Numbered from the stretch's first letter, positions 1-8,940 are shown. The stretch is 64,000 nt of DNA from Halalkalibaculum roseum (GCF_011059145.1 NZ_JAALLT010000002.1:806001-870000); one strand, 5' to 3'. Translations and numbers: made by a program. Notes: a model not told the origin generated them from the letters alone.

Positions 1-852
1 GGTACGCTGGGAGGCGGCAATCACTTCCTGGAAGTTGACCGGGTATCAAAAATTTTCAACCAAAAGGCAGCGCAAGCCTTAGGATTGCATGAAAATCAGG
101 TCGTTGTCTTTATTCACACAGGTTCCAGAGGTTTTGGTCACCAAGTAGCCACCGACTATGTGAAAAAGTTTCAGAGCAAAATGAACGAATATGGAATTAA
201 TCTACCCGATCGCGGACTAGCCTGTGCCCCAATGGATACACGGGATGGCAAGGACTATTATCATGCAATGGCTGCGGGCGCTAATTTCGCGTGGTGTAAT
301 CGCCAGGTAATTACTTCAGAGGTGCGCAAGGCTTTCAGGAATGTACTGGGCACACAGGCCGGAAAAATTGATGTTGTGTATGACATCTCTCACAACATTG
401 CCAAACTGGAAGTACATGAGATCAATGGGAATTCGGAAAAAGTAATGGTTCACCGTAAAGGTGCTACTCGCGCATTTGGTCCCGGCCACCCAGAACTTCC
501 TGATGCCTACCGTGACATCGGACAGCCTGTTTTCATACCGGGCAGTATGGGAACCAGCTCCTATGTACTTACGGGTACGACTGAAGGCATGCAGTCTACT
601 TTCGGTTCCACCTGCCATGGTGCGGGGCGTAATATGTCTCGTACAGCAGCCAAGAAACAGGTTGATCCCAATAAGCTTATTCGCAGGCTAAAAGAGCAGG
701 ATATTCATATACAAGCCGCTTCGCATAGCGGTGTCGCAGAAGAAGCGCCACTGGCTTATAAAGAAGTTGACATGGTGGTAGAAACGGTAGAAAAAGCAGG
801 CATTGCCAAACGCGTACTCCAGATGCATCCCGCGGCAGTAATAAAAGGTTAA
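1..852 (+). CDS. rtcB: RtcB RNA ligase, 3' part
   Basis: This is the C-terminal part of RtcB, the GTP- and Mn2+-dependent ligase that joins RNA 2',3'-cyclic phosphate or 3'-phosphate ends to 5'-OH ends in tRNA splicing and RNA repair. The frame is already open at base 1, where it reads the family motif GTLGGGNHFLEV, so the start lies outside the window. Other family landmarks are HTGSRGFGHQV and, later, STCHGAGRNMSR, which contains the conserved His (HGAGR) involved in guanylylation. The protein ends normally with a TAA. The family assignment is secure; the N-terminus cannot be assessed. Confidence 0.95.
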   Translation, partial: GTLGGGNHFLEVDRVSKIFNQKAAQALGLHENQVVVFIHTGSRGFGHQVATDYVKKFQSKMNEYGINLPDRGLACAPMDTRDGKDYYHAMAAGANFAWCNRQVITSEVRKAFRNVLGTQAGKIDVVYDISHNIAKLEVHEINGNSEKVMVHRKGATRAFGPGHPELPDAYRDIGQPVFIPGSMGTSSYVLTGTTEGMQSTFGSTCHGAGRNMSRTAAKKQVDPNKLIRRLKEQDIHIQAASHSGVAEEAPLAYKEVDMVVETVEKAGIAKRVLQMHPAAVIKG

Positions 853-858
853 TTTTTT

Positions 859-922
859 AAGTTTAGTAAAGCTAGTAAACCTCACCTTGCAGTAGTTTCA
901 TTAAACAAGCTTTACTAAACTT
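859..922. terminator. Inverted repeat between convergent genes
   Basis: A perfect 15-bp inverted repeat (arms 859-873 and 908-922, AAGTTTAGTAAAGCT and its complement) with a 34-base spacer lies between the convergent rtcB and DUF1761 genes. It is AT-rich and the loop is long, so a bidirectional terminator is plausible but not proven. A dispersed repeat element is the alternative. Confidence 0.45.
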
Positions 923-932
923 GTCAGGTTTT

Positions 933-1337
933 CTACTTCCAGGCGCCGAGTATTAATCCCATAACTGTGAATGTAACGGTCCAGTACCCGCCGTTGACCA
1001 GGATATATTTCCATGATTTTTGCTCATAAAGGGCATTGACAGCAAGAGCAAAAAAGACCCAGCCGAAACCGGTCAGGAATCCATATAAGGTCCCTTCCTG
1101 TAGGCCTATTGAAGGGTCATTCAAGAACATAGCCAGGTTGAATGCCATTATGAGTTCAAAAACAAAGGCCAGACCAAATATTTTTGCCATGTTACCCTGC
1201 TGGAGCTGCTCTTCGCTAAGGCCTGTGGCTGTCATCCATGATTTGCCAAATAGTGGTCCGTACCAAAGCCATCCAACAAGAAAAGTAGAAAGTGTAGCTA
1301 CTAATATTGCCCAAATGTTGAGAGTTGACATATCCAT
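933..1337 (-). CDS. DUF1761 family membrane protein
   Basis: A 134-residue protein with four predicted membrane segments (about residues 8-28, 52-72, 82-101 and 112-131). The N-terminal pattern (VGWLWYGPLFGKSWM) is typical of DUF1761, a family of small integral membrane proteins of unknown function. It is a single gene, convergent with rtcB and divergent from deoC. No catalytic residues are evident. Confidence 0.8.
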   Translation of the reverse strand: MDMSTLNIWAILVATLSTFLVGWLWYGPLFGKSWMTATGLSEEQLQQGNMAKIFGLAFVFELIMAFNLAMFLNDPSIGLQEGTLYGFLTGFGWVFFALAVNALYEQKSWKYILVNGGYWTVTFTVMGLILGAWK

Positions 1338-1530
1338 AATAATCCCCGACTAAGTTATTGTTTTCGTAAAGCATCCCTGTTAGACTATATTTAAGAAAAT
1401 TATTCAAATAAAAAACGGTGATTTTTTAACTCGTTAATCAGGCTACAAAAAATGAAAACAGTGCGAAGGCTTTGGGGTAATTACGATCTAATGCTTACCT
1501 TTGATTCTTATCAACTAATTATATAGGAAC

Positions 1531-2442
1531 ATGATAGAATCATCGAGAACATTGGATCTATCCAAGCCGCACCCCATCGATCAGGTAGGTGTAGAAGCGA
1601 GGGTAGCCCGGCTAAATTCCAGAAGCGTTAAGAAAGAGTCAAAGATCGAGGCTCTCAAGATGGCGCTGAGCATGATTGACCTTACCACTCTTGAAGGGAT
1701 GGATACAGAAGGGAAAGTCATTCAACTTTGCCAGAAAGCCATAAAACCTCATGCAAACCTACCCGATCTGCCGAAAGTAGCGGCTGTCTGTGTTTACCCT
1801 AACATGGTCAGCGTAGCCAAGGAAAGGCTGAAAGGAAGCGGCATCCATGTGGCAAGTGTAGCAACGGCTTTTCCCAGCGGAATGGCAACACTGGATGAAA
1901 AGCTCGAAGAGACAAAAAAGGCCGTAGACCAAGGTGCCGATGAAGTGGATATGGTAATATCTCGAGGTAAATTTCTTAAGGGTGAATACAACTATGTATT
2001 TGATGAAATTAAGGCTGTAAAAGAAGCTTGCGCCCAAGCACACCTGAAAGTCATTCTTGAAACCGGTGAGCTGCAGACTTTGGAAAATGTCAGAAAAGCC
2101 AGTGACCTGGCTATGCAGGCCGGAGCAGATTTTATTAAAACCTCTACCGGAAAGATACAGCCCGCAGCCACACAGCCTGTAACGCTGGTTATGTTAGAGG
2201 CCATCCGGGACCATTACTATCAAACCGGTCAGATGGTCGGCATGAAACCGGCCGGCGGGATTCGAAAGGCAAAGCAGGCTATTCAATACCTGGTGCTGGT
2301 CAAAGAGACGCTGGGCAACGAATGGTTGACGCCTGATTACTTTCGATTCGGTGCCAGTTCACTGACCAATGATCTTCTGATGCAAATTGTAAAACAGCAG
2401 ACCGGCGTATACCAGAGTCTGAATTATTTTTCAAACGATTGA
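1531..2442 (+). CDS. deoC: Deoxyribose-phosphate aldolase
   Basis: DeoC cleaves 2-deoxyribose 5-phosphate to glyceraldehyde 3-phosphate and acetaldehyde through a Schiff-base lysine. The 303-residue protein contains the TIM-barrel motifs EVDMVIS, VILETGEL and FIKTSTGK (Schiff-base Lys near residue 203) and the second conserved Lys in GMKPAGGIR. It has about 50 extra N-terminal residues compared with short DeoC forms, as in the longer class. The ATG at 1531 follows an ATAGGAAC Shine-Dalgarno-like stretch. It precedes two aldehyde dehydrogenase-type genes, fitting oxidation of the acetaldehyde product. Confidence 0.93.
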   Translation: MIESSRTLDLSKPHPIDQVGVEARVARLNSRSVKKESKIEALKMALSMIDLTTLEGMDTEGKVIQLCQKAIKPHANLPDLPKVAAVCVYPNMVSVAKERLKGSGIHVASVATAFPSGMATLDEKLEETKKAVDQGADEVDMVISRGKFLKGEYNYVFDEIKAVKEACAQAHLKVILETGELQTLENVRKASDLAMQAGADFIKTSTGKIQPAATQPVTLVMLEAIRDHYYQTGQMVGMKPAGGIRKAKQAIQYLVLVKETLGNEWLTPDYFRFGASSLTNDLLMQIVKQQTGVYQSLNYFSND

Positions 2443-2516
2443 TATAACCACTACGACACTGAAATCACTAATTGATTTTGGGGTTTTAGTGACTACAAAT
2501 TGATTGTCATCATATT

Positions 2517-4028
2517 ATGAAAGAAGAAAATATAGACATCCAGGAAAAACCATTTAAACCCTCTTCACCGACAAACAGGTTGAATTTCAAAACCGATTGG
2601 GAGTATGCTGAGGCACCGGAAAGCACCGATCATGTAAGCATTTCGGACAAGTACGGACTTTTTATCGATGGTGAATTTGTAGAACCCGAAAAAGGCCGGT
2701 ATTTCACTTCTGTCAATCCGGCAACCGAAGAAGTCCTAGCTGAAATCGCTGAAGCTACCCAGCAGGATGTCAACAAAGCTGTTGAAGCTGCTCGCAAAGC
2801 CTACGAGAAAAGTTGGTCAAAGCTGGAAGCTAAAGAACGAGGAAAATATATCTTTCGTATTGCCCGCTTGATACAGGAACGTGCACGTGAATTTTCTGTC
2901 ATAGAAACCATGGATGGCGGAAAGCCCATCCGGGAATCCCGGGACGTGGACATACCGCTGGCAGCGGCACACTTCTTTTATTATGCCGGCTGGGCGGATA
3001 AACTTGAATATGCATTCCCGGGCAGAGAGGTGAGCTCACTAGGAGTTGCCGGACAGATCATTCCCTGGAATTTCCCCTTGTTGATGCTCGCCTGGAAAAT
3101 TGCCCCTGCCCTTGCGACCGGCAATACCGTGGTTCTGAAACCGGCAGAAACCACTTCCATTACTGCCCTGAAATTTGCCGAACTTTGTCAGGATGCCGGC
3201 TTGCCCGAAGGCGTTGTCAATATAGTAACGGGAGCAGGACAAACGGGATCTCATATAGTGAGTCATGAAGATATTGATAAAATAGCCTTCACAGGCTCCA
3301 CGGAGGTCGGTAAAATAATCATGAAAACCCTGGCAGGCACTGATAAGAAATACACCCTGGAACTGGGTGGCAAAGGTCCGAACATCATATTTGAAGATGC
3401 ACCTATAGAGCAGGCTGTGGAAGGTATCATCAATGCTATTTTCTTTAACCAGGGCCATGTGTGTTGTGCAGGCTCACGACTGCTGGTTCAGGAGGGAATT
3501 GCCGATGAGGTGATTGACAAGCTCAGAGACCGGATGGAGACACTTATTGTAGCAGACCCATTGGATAAGAATACGGATGTCGGGGCCATCAATTCCAAGC
3601 AGCAGTATGATAAGATTAATGATTACCTGGAACTGGGTGTTGAAGAAGGCGCCGATATTTTTCAAAGCTCCTCAGAGCTTCCTGATAAAGGCTACTTTTG
3701 TAAGCCGACTATCTTTACCAATGTGGCCCAGTCAAACCGAATTGTGCAGGATGAAATATTCGGACCGGTACTGACGGTACAAACCTTCCGTACCGCCGAG
3801 GAAGGTATTGAGAAGGCCAATAACACCCCCTACGGACTCGCCGGCGGAGTATGGACCGACAAAGGATCCAAAATATTCAAGGTCGGCCAGAATATCGATA
3901 ACGGTGTGGTTTGGTCGAATACATACAACCAGTTCGATCCGACCTCTCCTTTCGGCGGCTACAAAGAAAGCGGTGTCGGCCGTGAAGGCGGATTGCAGGG
4001 ATTGCAAGGTTACGTGAAATTGAAATAG
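2517..4028 (+). CDS. Aldehyde dehydrogenase (catalytic)
   Basis: A 503-residue NAD(P)+-dependent aldehyde dehydrogenase of full length. Visible landmarks are IIPWNFPLLM (cofactor region), FTGSTEVG, the general-base Glu in LELGGKGPN (near residue 282), the nucleophilic Cys in GHVCCAG (near residue 316) and the C-terminal PFGGYKESG. It starts 74 bp after deoC and is probably co-transcribed with it, oxidising the acetaldehyde made by DeoC. The first ~45 residues are extra and polar. With the downstream half-length ALDH-like protein it resembles the two parts of ALDH16, which is a single polypeptide in described cases. Confidence 0.93.
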   Translation: MKEENIDIQEKPFKPSSPTNRLNFKTDWEYAEAPESTDHVSISDKYGLFIDGEFVEPEKGRYFTSVNPATEEVLAEIAEATQQDVNKAVEAARKAYEKSWSKLEAKERGKYIFRIARLIQERAREFSVIETMDGGKPIRESRDVDIPLAAAHFFYYAGWADKLEYAFPGREVSSLGVAGQIIPWNFPLLMLAWKIAPALATGNTVVLKPAETTSITALKFAELCQDAGLPEGVVNIVTGAGQTGSHIVSHEDIDKIAFTGSTEVGKIIMKTLAGTDKKYTLELGGKGPNIIFEDAPIEQAVEGIINAIFFNQGHVCCAGSRLLVQEGIADEVIDKLRDRMETLIVADPLDKNTDVGAINSKQQYDKINDYLELGVEEGADIFQSSSELPDKGYFCKPTIFTNVAQSNRIVQDEIFGPVLTVQTFRTAEEGIEKANNTPYGLAGGVWTDKGSKIFKVGQNIDNGVVWSNTYNQFDPTSPFGGYKESGVGREGGLQGLQGYVKLK

Positions 4029-4042
4029 GAATTAGATAAAAC

Positions 4043-4075
4043 ACTCCTTGGAGGTTATCCAACCCTCCAAGGAGT
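4043..4075. repeat. REP-like hairpin before RayT
   Basis: A perfect 12-bp inverted repeat, ACTCCTTGGAGG and CCTCCAAGGAGT, with a 9-base loop. It lies between the ALDH stop and the RayT start. No T-run follows on the plus strand, so it fits a REP-type hairpin associated with the adjacent transposase better than an intrinsic terminator. Confidence 0.5.
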
Positions 4076-4085
4076 TAGTTAGTAT

Positions 4086-4682
4086 TTGAAAAAATTTAAG
4101 AATAAATACCGAACTGACTCTATCCGACTCAAAGGCTATGATTATAGCAGTGAGGGTATATATTTTATCACGATTTGTACTAAGAATCGCACTCATTATT
4201 TCGGATCTGTCATTGAATCAAAAATGAAGCTTTCAGCTGCAGGACAGATAGTTGCCAATGAGTGGCTCAGAACACAAACAAAAAGGGATAGAGCCGTGCT
4301 TGGTGAGTGGATTGTGATGCCAAATCACTTCCATGCGCTAATAGGTCTTAAACCGAAACCTGATACAGACGCATCGCATGCGTCTAAAGCTGGCTTAAAT
4401 AGATTTGAACAAAGTACATACAGATGCGATCTGTCTGTGCGTAAAAAAGCTTTTCCCTGGAATTATAAAAATAGCTTCGGTCCCCAGCGGGATAATATTG
4501 CATCTATCATCAGGGGTTTTAAAGGAGCTTGTACCCGTCAAATCAGAAATGCAGTAGATCCTGATTTTAGCTGGCATACCGGTTATTATGATCATATTGT
4601 TCGTAATCAAGAGTCTCTTGACAGAATTGAAAAATATATTATAGAAAATCCCTTGAAGTGGAATAAAGATCGATTTCATTAA
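4086..4682 (+). mobile_element. RayT (REP-associated Y1 transposase)
   Basis: A 198-residue member of the IS200-related Y1 transposase family. The N-terminal block IYFITICTKNR and the HUH-type metal motif in MPNHFHAL (near residue 82) are clear. The C-terminal part has the GYYDHIVRNQESL block carrying the candidate nucleophilic Tyr and ends with the usual IIENPLKW. RayT proteins nick REP hairpins and spread them. The start is a TTG at 4086; no better ATG is in frame. The middle of the gene carries two short palindromes (4367-4385 and 4421-4433). It sits between two ALDH genes of one operon, 14 bp before the second. Confidence 0.88.
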
Positions 4683-4695
4683 TTAATATAATACC

Positions 4696-5565
4696 ATGGC
4701 AGAAAGAATAGATGTTTTAAAAACTTATAAAACCTATGTAGGCGGGAAGTTTCCACGTACGGAATCCGGACGGTATTACAAGGTTTACGATGAAAATGAC
4801 AAGGTGTTGGCCAATGCCTGCCGGTGCTCACGAAAAGATGTTCGCGACGCTGTGGTAGCAGCCAGAAACGCCCTTCCCGGCTGGAAAGGAAGAACCGCCT
4901 ATAACCGCGGGCAGATTCTCTATCGTATTGCTGAGATGCTGGAAGGCCGCAAAGCCCAGTTTGTCGACGAGCTGGAAACCATGGGAAGTAAAACCAAACA
5001 GGCCAAGCTTGAAGTCAATACTGCTATTGACCGTCTCATCTATTATGCCGGTTGGGCGGACAAATACCAGCAGGTTTTTGGCACGATTAATCCCGTAGCT
5101 AGCAGTCATTTTAATTTCTCCATACCCGATCCTACCGGCGTCGTCAGTATACTCGCTCCCGAAAAGTATCCCTTGCTCGGACTGATATCAGTAATAGCCC
5201 CGGCAATTGTCGGCGGAAATACCTGCGTGGTTCTAGCCTCAGAACAAAAACCGTTATGTGCCGTTAGTCTCGGTGAGGTTTTGAATTCCTCGGATGTTCC
5301 GGGCGGTGTCGTTAATATTCTTACCGGGATGAAAGAAGAGTTGATCCCTCATATGAGTTCTCACATGGATGTAAATGCCTTCTTCTATACCGATAGTCAC
5401 GTTAAAGAAAAATATGCGAAACAAATTGATGAGAACGGAGCTTTAAATATCAAACGCATCGTCTTTGAAGCTATTGATGACTGGACCAATGATGACAGTC
5501 AAAACCCGTATCTTATCACCGGATTACAGGAAACGAAGACAACCTGGCATCCTGTTGGGTTTTAA
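4696..5565 (+). CDS. ALDH-like protein without catalytic half
   Basis: A 289-residue protein matching only the N-terminal (cofactor-binding) part of the aldehyde dehydrogenase fold, with YVGGKFPRTESGR, an AAR-ALPGWKG helix and APEKYPLLGLISVIAPAIVGGN. The region where the catalytic Cys and Glu would be is absent; the last ~60 residues diverge. The ATG at 4696 is in context and the frame is clean, so this looks like a maintained non-catalytic subunit rather than a decaying copy. Together with the 503-residue ALDH it totals about 790 residues, close to the size of ALDH16, whose C-terminal ALDH-like domain is also non-catalytic. Confidence 0.75.
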   Translation: MAERIDVLKTYKTYVGGKFPRTESGRYYKVYDENDKVLANACRCSRKDVRDAVVAARNALPGWKGRTAYNRGQILYRIAEMLEGRKAQFVDELETMGSKTKQAKLEVNTAIDRLIYYAGWADKYQQVFGTINPVASSHFNFSIPDPTGVVSILAPEKYPLLGLISVIAPAIVGGNTCVVLASEQKPLCAVSLGEVLNSSDVPGGVVNILTGMKEELIPHMSSHMDVNAFFYTDSHVKEKYAKQIDENGALNIKRIVFEAIDDWTNDDSQNPYLITGLQETKTTWHPVGF

Positions 5566-5606
5566 AAACTAAAGACTTAATAATTTGTTTTATCAATCCT
5601 TATAAA

Positions 5607-6185
5607 ATGAACCCATTTCGATTTTCGTTCTATTTCCTTGTGACAGCCATGATGGCTTTGCTTTTAATTTCGGCCTGTTCCTCGACCGAGCAAACCCGAA
5701 GAGGAGACGAACGCCCTGAAAGAGAAACTACACCTGATTTAGCAGAAACCGCGCGCGAAAACCTAAGTGATCTACTCACGCGCACAAGAAACCGGCTTTC
5801 TGATATCCATTTTACCCAACAGCACGATGTACCTGAAGCCTTCCTGAAGGTGGATACCACTGAAAACACCTACAACAATCCCTTTGAGGGATACCGCATT
5901 CAAATTCTTTCTTCCCGGGAAGTGAATGTTGCGGATTCAGTATCCACACAGTTCCGGTTATGGGCCGACACTACCCTGGCAGGGTACACACCCAAGGCTT
6001 ATGTGTTTTTTAAGCAGCCCTATTATAAAGTTCACGTAGGGGACTTCCAGGATCGGGACAAAGCAAATAATCTCTCACGAATCATTAAGAATAAGTATCC
6101 GGAAGCGTGGGTTGTTCATGACCGGATTGATCCAAGTAATGTACCGGCAGATACGGTGAAGATAAAGCTTCAAGAAAATAATTAA
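5607..6185 (+). CDS. SPOR-domain lipoprotein
   Basis: A 192-residue protein with a type II signal peptide ending in the lipobox LLISAC (Cys24), then a charged, disordered linker, and a C-terminal SPOR domain (about residues 92-172: GYRIQILSS, AYVFFKQPYYKVHVGDF). SPOR domains bind peptidoglycan lacking stem peptides, so an envelope or septal role is likely. It lies 41 bp after the ALDH-like gene; functional linkage is not evident. Confidence 0.85.
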   Translation: MNPFRFSFYFLVTAMMALLLISACSSTEQTRRGDERPERETTPDLAETARENLSDLLTRTRNRLSDIHFTQQHDVPEAFLKVDTTENTYNNPFEGYRIQILSSREVNVADSVSTQFRLWADTTLAGYTPKAYVFFKQPYYKVHVGDFQDRDKANNLSRIIKNKYPEAWVVHDRIDPSNVPADTVKIKLQENN

Positions 6186-6190
6186 ACTAC

Positions 6191-6267
6191 TGAAGAGAAA
6201 TCATTAGATATAAATATCACTGAGGTACTCAGAGTAAACCCTGAGTTACACTAAGTTCTTCTCTTCA
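6191..6267. terminator. Possible convergent terminator
   Basis: The space between the SPOR gene and ychF (convergent) holds a 9-bp inverted repeat TGAAGAGAA/TTCTCTTCA (6191-6199 and 6259-6267) with a smaller CTGAG-GTA-CTCAG hairpin inside. It could stop transcription from both sides; no T-run makes this certain. Confidence 0.3.
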
Positions 6268-6268
6268 C

Positions 6269-7363
6269 TCAGACGTTGAAGCGGAATAGCATTACATCCC
6301 CATCCTGTACGACATAATCTTTCCCTTCCTGCCGCATTTTACCGGCGTCTTTTACTGCTTTTTCTGATCCTAACTCGGCATAGGTAGCATAACTCACTGT
6401 TTCCGCACGGATGAAGCCTTTTTCAAAATCGGAATGGATTACACCTGCAGCCTGCGGAGCTTTGGTTCCCCTTCGAATGGTCCATGCTCGTGTCTCTTTG
6501 GGTCCGGCCGTGAAATAGGTAATAAGTCCGAGTTCCTCGTAGGCTGCCTTAATCAGTCGATCCAGCCCGGCGCTTTCAACGCCCAATTCTTCCAGGAAGG
6601 CCTGTTTTTCATCTTCATCAAGCTCTGCAATTTCAGCTTCTATTTTGGCACAAAAAGTGACTACCTCATCTTCAAATTCGGCCGCTACCTCTTTCACCTC
6701 ATCTACCCACTCATTACCAGAGTCGAGATCATCTTCCGACACATTACAGGCAAAAAGTACCGGTTTGTCAGAAAGCAGAAAAAGCTCTCGGAAGATTTGG
6801 CGGTCTTCAGGGTCTACCTCAAAGGTTCGTGCCGCATTTCCAACTTCCAGGTGTTCTTTTAACTGCTGAACTACCTCCAGGTTGTGCAACACTTTCTTGT
6901 CTCCTCCCTTGGCATCCCGTTTCAGGTTCTCCACTTTTTTTTCAACCGTTTCCAGGTCCTTTAGAATCAGTTCATCCTCAATGATGCGAATATCTCTTTT
7001 AGGATCCACATCCCCTTCCACATGAATCACATTCGGGTCATCAAAACAGCGTACCACATGAACAATAAGATCAACTTCACGAATATGGGATAGAAAGGCA
7101 TTCCCCTTCCCTTTACCTTCGGAAGCTCCTTTTACCAATCCGGCAATATCTACGAACTCAACGCTGGTGGGAATTTTTTGCTTGGATTCCACCAGTTCAT
7201 GAAGGTGATCCAGTCGCTCGTCGGGGACGGGGACGACACCGACATTGGGATCAATAGTACAGAAAGGAAAATTTGCCGCTTCAGCACCGGCATCACTTAA
7301 GGCGTTAAAAAGAGTTGATTTACCAACATTAGGTAAACCTACGATTCCACATTTAAGACTCAT
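6269..7363 (-). CDS. ychF: YchF/OLA1 family P-loop ATPase
   Basis: YchF is a ribosome-associated P-loop NTPase of the Obg group that prefers ATP and is linked to translation and oxidative stress control. The 364-residue length is typical. Visible motifs are the P-loop GLPNVGKSTLFNAL (residues 8-21), DIAGLVKGASEGKGKGN (switch II) and a nucleotide-specificity site reading CNVSE in place of NKxD. The C-terminal TGS domain (ITYFTAGPKETRAWTI onward) ends with the usual DGDVMLFRFNV. The coiled-coil middle is present. Confidence 0.97.
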   Translation of the reverse strand: MSLKCGIVGLPNVGKSTLFNALSDAGAEAANFPFCTIDPNVGVVPVPDERLDHLHELVESKQKIPTSVEFVDIAGLVKGASEGKGKGNAFLSHIREVDLIVHVVRCFDDPNVIHVEGDVDPKRDIRIIEDELILKDLETVEKKVENLKRDAKGGDKKVLHNLEVVQQLKEHLEVGNAARTFEVDPEDRQIFRELFLLSDKPVLFACNVSEDDLDSGNEWVDEVKEVAAEFEDEVVTFCAKIEAEIAELDEDEKQAFLEELGVESAGLDRLIKAAYEELGLITYFTAGPKETRAWTIRRGTKAPQAAGVIHSDFEKGFIRAETVSYATYAELGSEKAVKDAGKMRQEGKDYVVQDGDVMLFRFNV

Positions 7364-7477
7364 TTGGTTGTTTAGTTATTATTCTATAAAATTCGCAAAG
7401 TTTACATGATCAGCTGTCATGGCTAAATCAAAAATCCTTTAACTTTGCGGATTTAAGATGTTCTTATTTCAATTTGA

Positions 7478-8146
7478 TTATTTGTCCAGACAGACCTGCT
7501 GGACGAATTTCTTTTCGGGAAGGACGGCAGCGGTCAGTTTTCCATAGCCCACCGATTCATAAACACAGCCGGTATCCAGACCCAGCATTTTTTTCTTTCG
7601 AATCGGATGCGGTCTCGGTGTGTGACCGAATACCACGGTTTTTTCCCAGGGCGTTTCAAATGCATTCAGATGGGAACGTTCCCATAGAAAATCTCCGATT
7701 TCCTCCTCATCTTCAAGGCTTTGCTCAATAGTCTTGGCGGGTGAAAGTCCCGCATGGACAAAGAAAAATTCCGGTGTATCGTAATACATTCGCGTATCCT
7801 GATAGAATTCGATGTGACTCTCAGGTATATCCAGTTTGTTGTACTTAGCCCCATACGAGACCAGCGTAGACCTACCGCCGTTCATTAGCCAAAGGTCCAG
7901 ATTATCCTTTTGATAGGCATCCAGCAGCATCTGCTCATGATTGCCTCGCAGAAAGATACAATCTTGCTTCTCGCGGTATTCCAGCAGGAAATCCACCACG
8001 CCTTTAGAGTCGGGGCCGCGGTCAATATAGTCTCCCAGAAAGATAAACTGCCGGTCGCCGTATTTTTCAAGTTTTTCGGTAAGAGCCTGTAATGATTTCA
8101 GGCAGCCATGCACGTCACCGATGGCTACATAGTTATTTTCTGACAC
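7478..8146 (-). CDS. PPP-type metallophosphatase
   Basis: A 222-residue calcineurin-like phosphatase of the bacterial Ser/Thr protein phosphatase type (PrpA/PphA-like). The metal-binding motifs GDVHGC (residues 8-13), GDYIDRGPDS and LRGNHE, plus the later FVHAGLSP and VVFGHTP, are all intact. Substrate cannot be told; related enzymes act on phosphoproteins or Ap4A. The gene is 7 bp downstream of nusB on the same strand, so they are likely co-transcribed. Confidence 0.9.
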   Translation of the reverse strand: MSENNYVAIGDVHGCLKSLQALTEKLEKYGDRQFIFLGDYIDRGPDSKGVVDFLLEYREKQDCIFLRGNHEQMLLDAYQKDNLDLWLMNGGRSTLVSYGAKYNKLDIPESHIEFYQDTRMYYDTPEFFFVHAGLSPAKTIEQSLEDEEEIGDFLWERSHLNAFETPWEKTVVFGHTPRPHPIRKKKMLGLDTGCVYESVGYGKLTAAVLPEKKFVQQVCLDK

Positions 8147-8153
8147 TGATAAA

Positions 8154-8615
8154 CTAGTTGATTGAAGATTCTATGAGTCCGCGTCCTTTTTTGTTGATAC
8201 GGTCGGCTTCCCTTAGCTCTTCGAGTGCAGCATCCAGGATACCGTTCACGAAATTGCTCGACTTGGAAGTTGAATACTTTTTGGCAATCTCCAGTGCTTC
8301 ATTGATTGTCACCTTGGTCGGTATCTGCTCGAAATACAGAAACTCACACAGTGCAATACGCAGGATTAGCTTATCTATTGTTGTTAGACGTTCGATTTTC
8401 CAGTTCTTAATATGCTTCTGGATGATCTCGTCTATTTCTTCCTGATGATTCAGGGTTCTCAGAAAAAGATTTTCGGCAAATTTGAGAGCATCTTTTTCTG
8501 ATTTCAGCCCGGGCTTGATGATCACCTTGAGAATGTGTTCCCAGGAATCACGGCTTAATTCTTCAGCATATAAGGCCTGCAGCACCGTTTCCCTGATTTC
8601 GCGTCGATGGGTCAT
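8154..8615 (-). CDS. nusB: Transcription antitermination factor NusB
   Basis: A 153-residue all-helical protein with the NusB signatures RREIRETVLQALYAEEL at the N-terminus and the C-terminal block IPTKVTINEALEIAKKYST...FVNGILD. NusB with NusE binds boxA in rRNA leaders and supports antitermination. Length is normal. It heads a short minus-strand pair with the downstream phosphatase. Confidence 0.95.
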   Translation of the reverse strand: MTHRREIRETVLQALYAEELSRDSWEHILKVIIKPGLKSEKDALKFAENLFLRTLNHQEEIDEIIQKHIKNWKIERLTTIDKLILRIALCEFLYFEQIPTKVTINEALEIAKKYSTSKSSNFVNGILDAALEELREADRINKKGRGLIESSIN

Positions 8616-8803
8616 TTACAATTGTTTTAAACCGTTCTTAAAAAGAATTGAAAATACAAAACCTTGGTTAGAGCCGAAAGCCTAAACGAAAATAGAATGT
8701 ACTTTGATAGAACACGGAAACCACAGATGCAACGGATTGTATAATGGCCTAAAGTTTATGTTGCTATCAACCGAAGCATTTGGCTATATTTGACGTCGAA
8801 TTT

Positions 8804-8824
8804 AGTCGTGAGTCGTGAGTCGTG
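8804..8824. repeat. Heptamer tandem repeat AGTCGTG x3
   Basis: Three exact head-to-tail copies of AGTCGTG just upstream of the tRNA gene. The other ~230 bases between nusB and the tRNA show no gene. A second, different heptamer array occurs at 46321-46376. Confidence 0.75.
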
Positions 8825-8865
8825 ATTTGGTATTTGTTCATTTGAGTTTTGAAGTTTATTCCCTT

Positions 8866-8940
8866 GGGTGCTTAGCTCAGTTGGTTTAGAGCGCTACCCC
8901 GACACGGTAGAGGTCACTGGTTCGAATCCAGTAGCACCCA
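8866..8940 (+). tRNA. tRNA-Val (GAC)
   Basis: A 75-base cloverleaf: acceptor stem GGGTGCT/AGCACCC, D-arm GCTC...GAGC, anticodon stem CTACC/GGTAG around loop CCGACAC, and T-arm ACTGG-TTCGAAT-CCAGT. The anticodon is GAC (valine). Discriminator base is A and no CCA is encoded. Loop position 33 reads C where U is nearly universal. Confidence 0.93.

Noticed and set aside
461-691. Plus-strand frame overlapping rtcB
   Set aside because: Inside rtcB in another frame, without a ribosome binding site; the rtcB reading is conserved.
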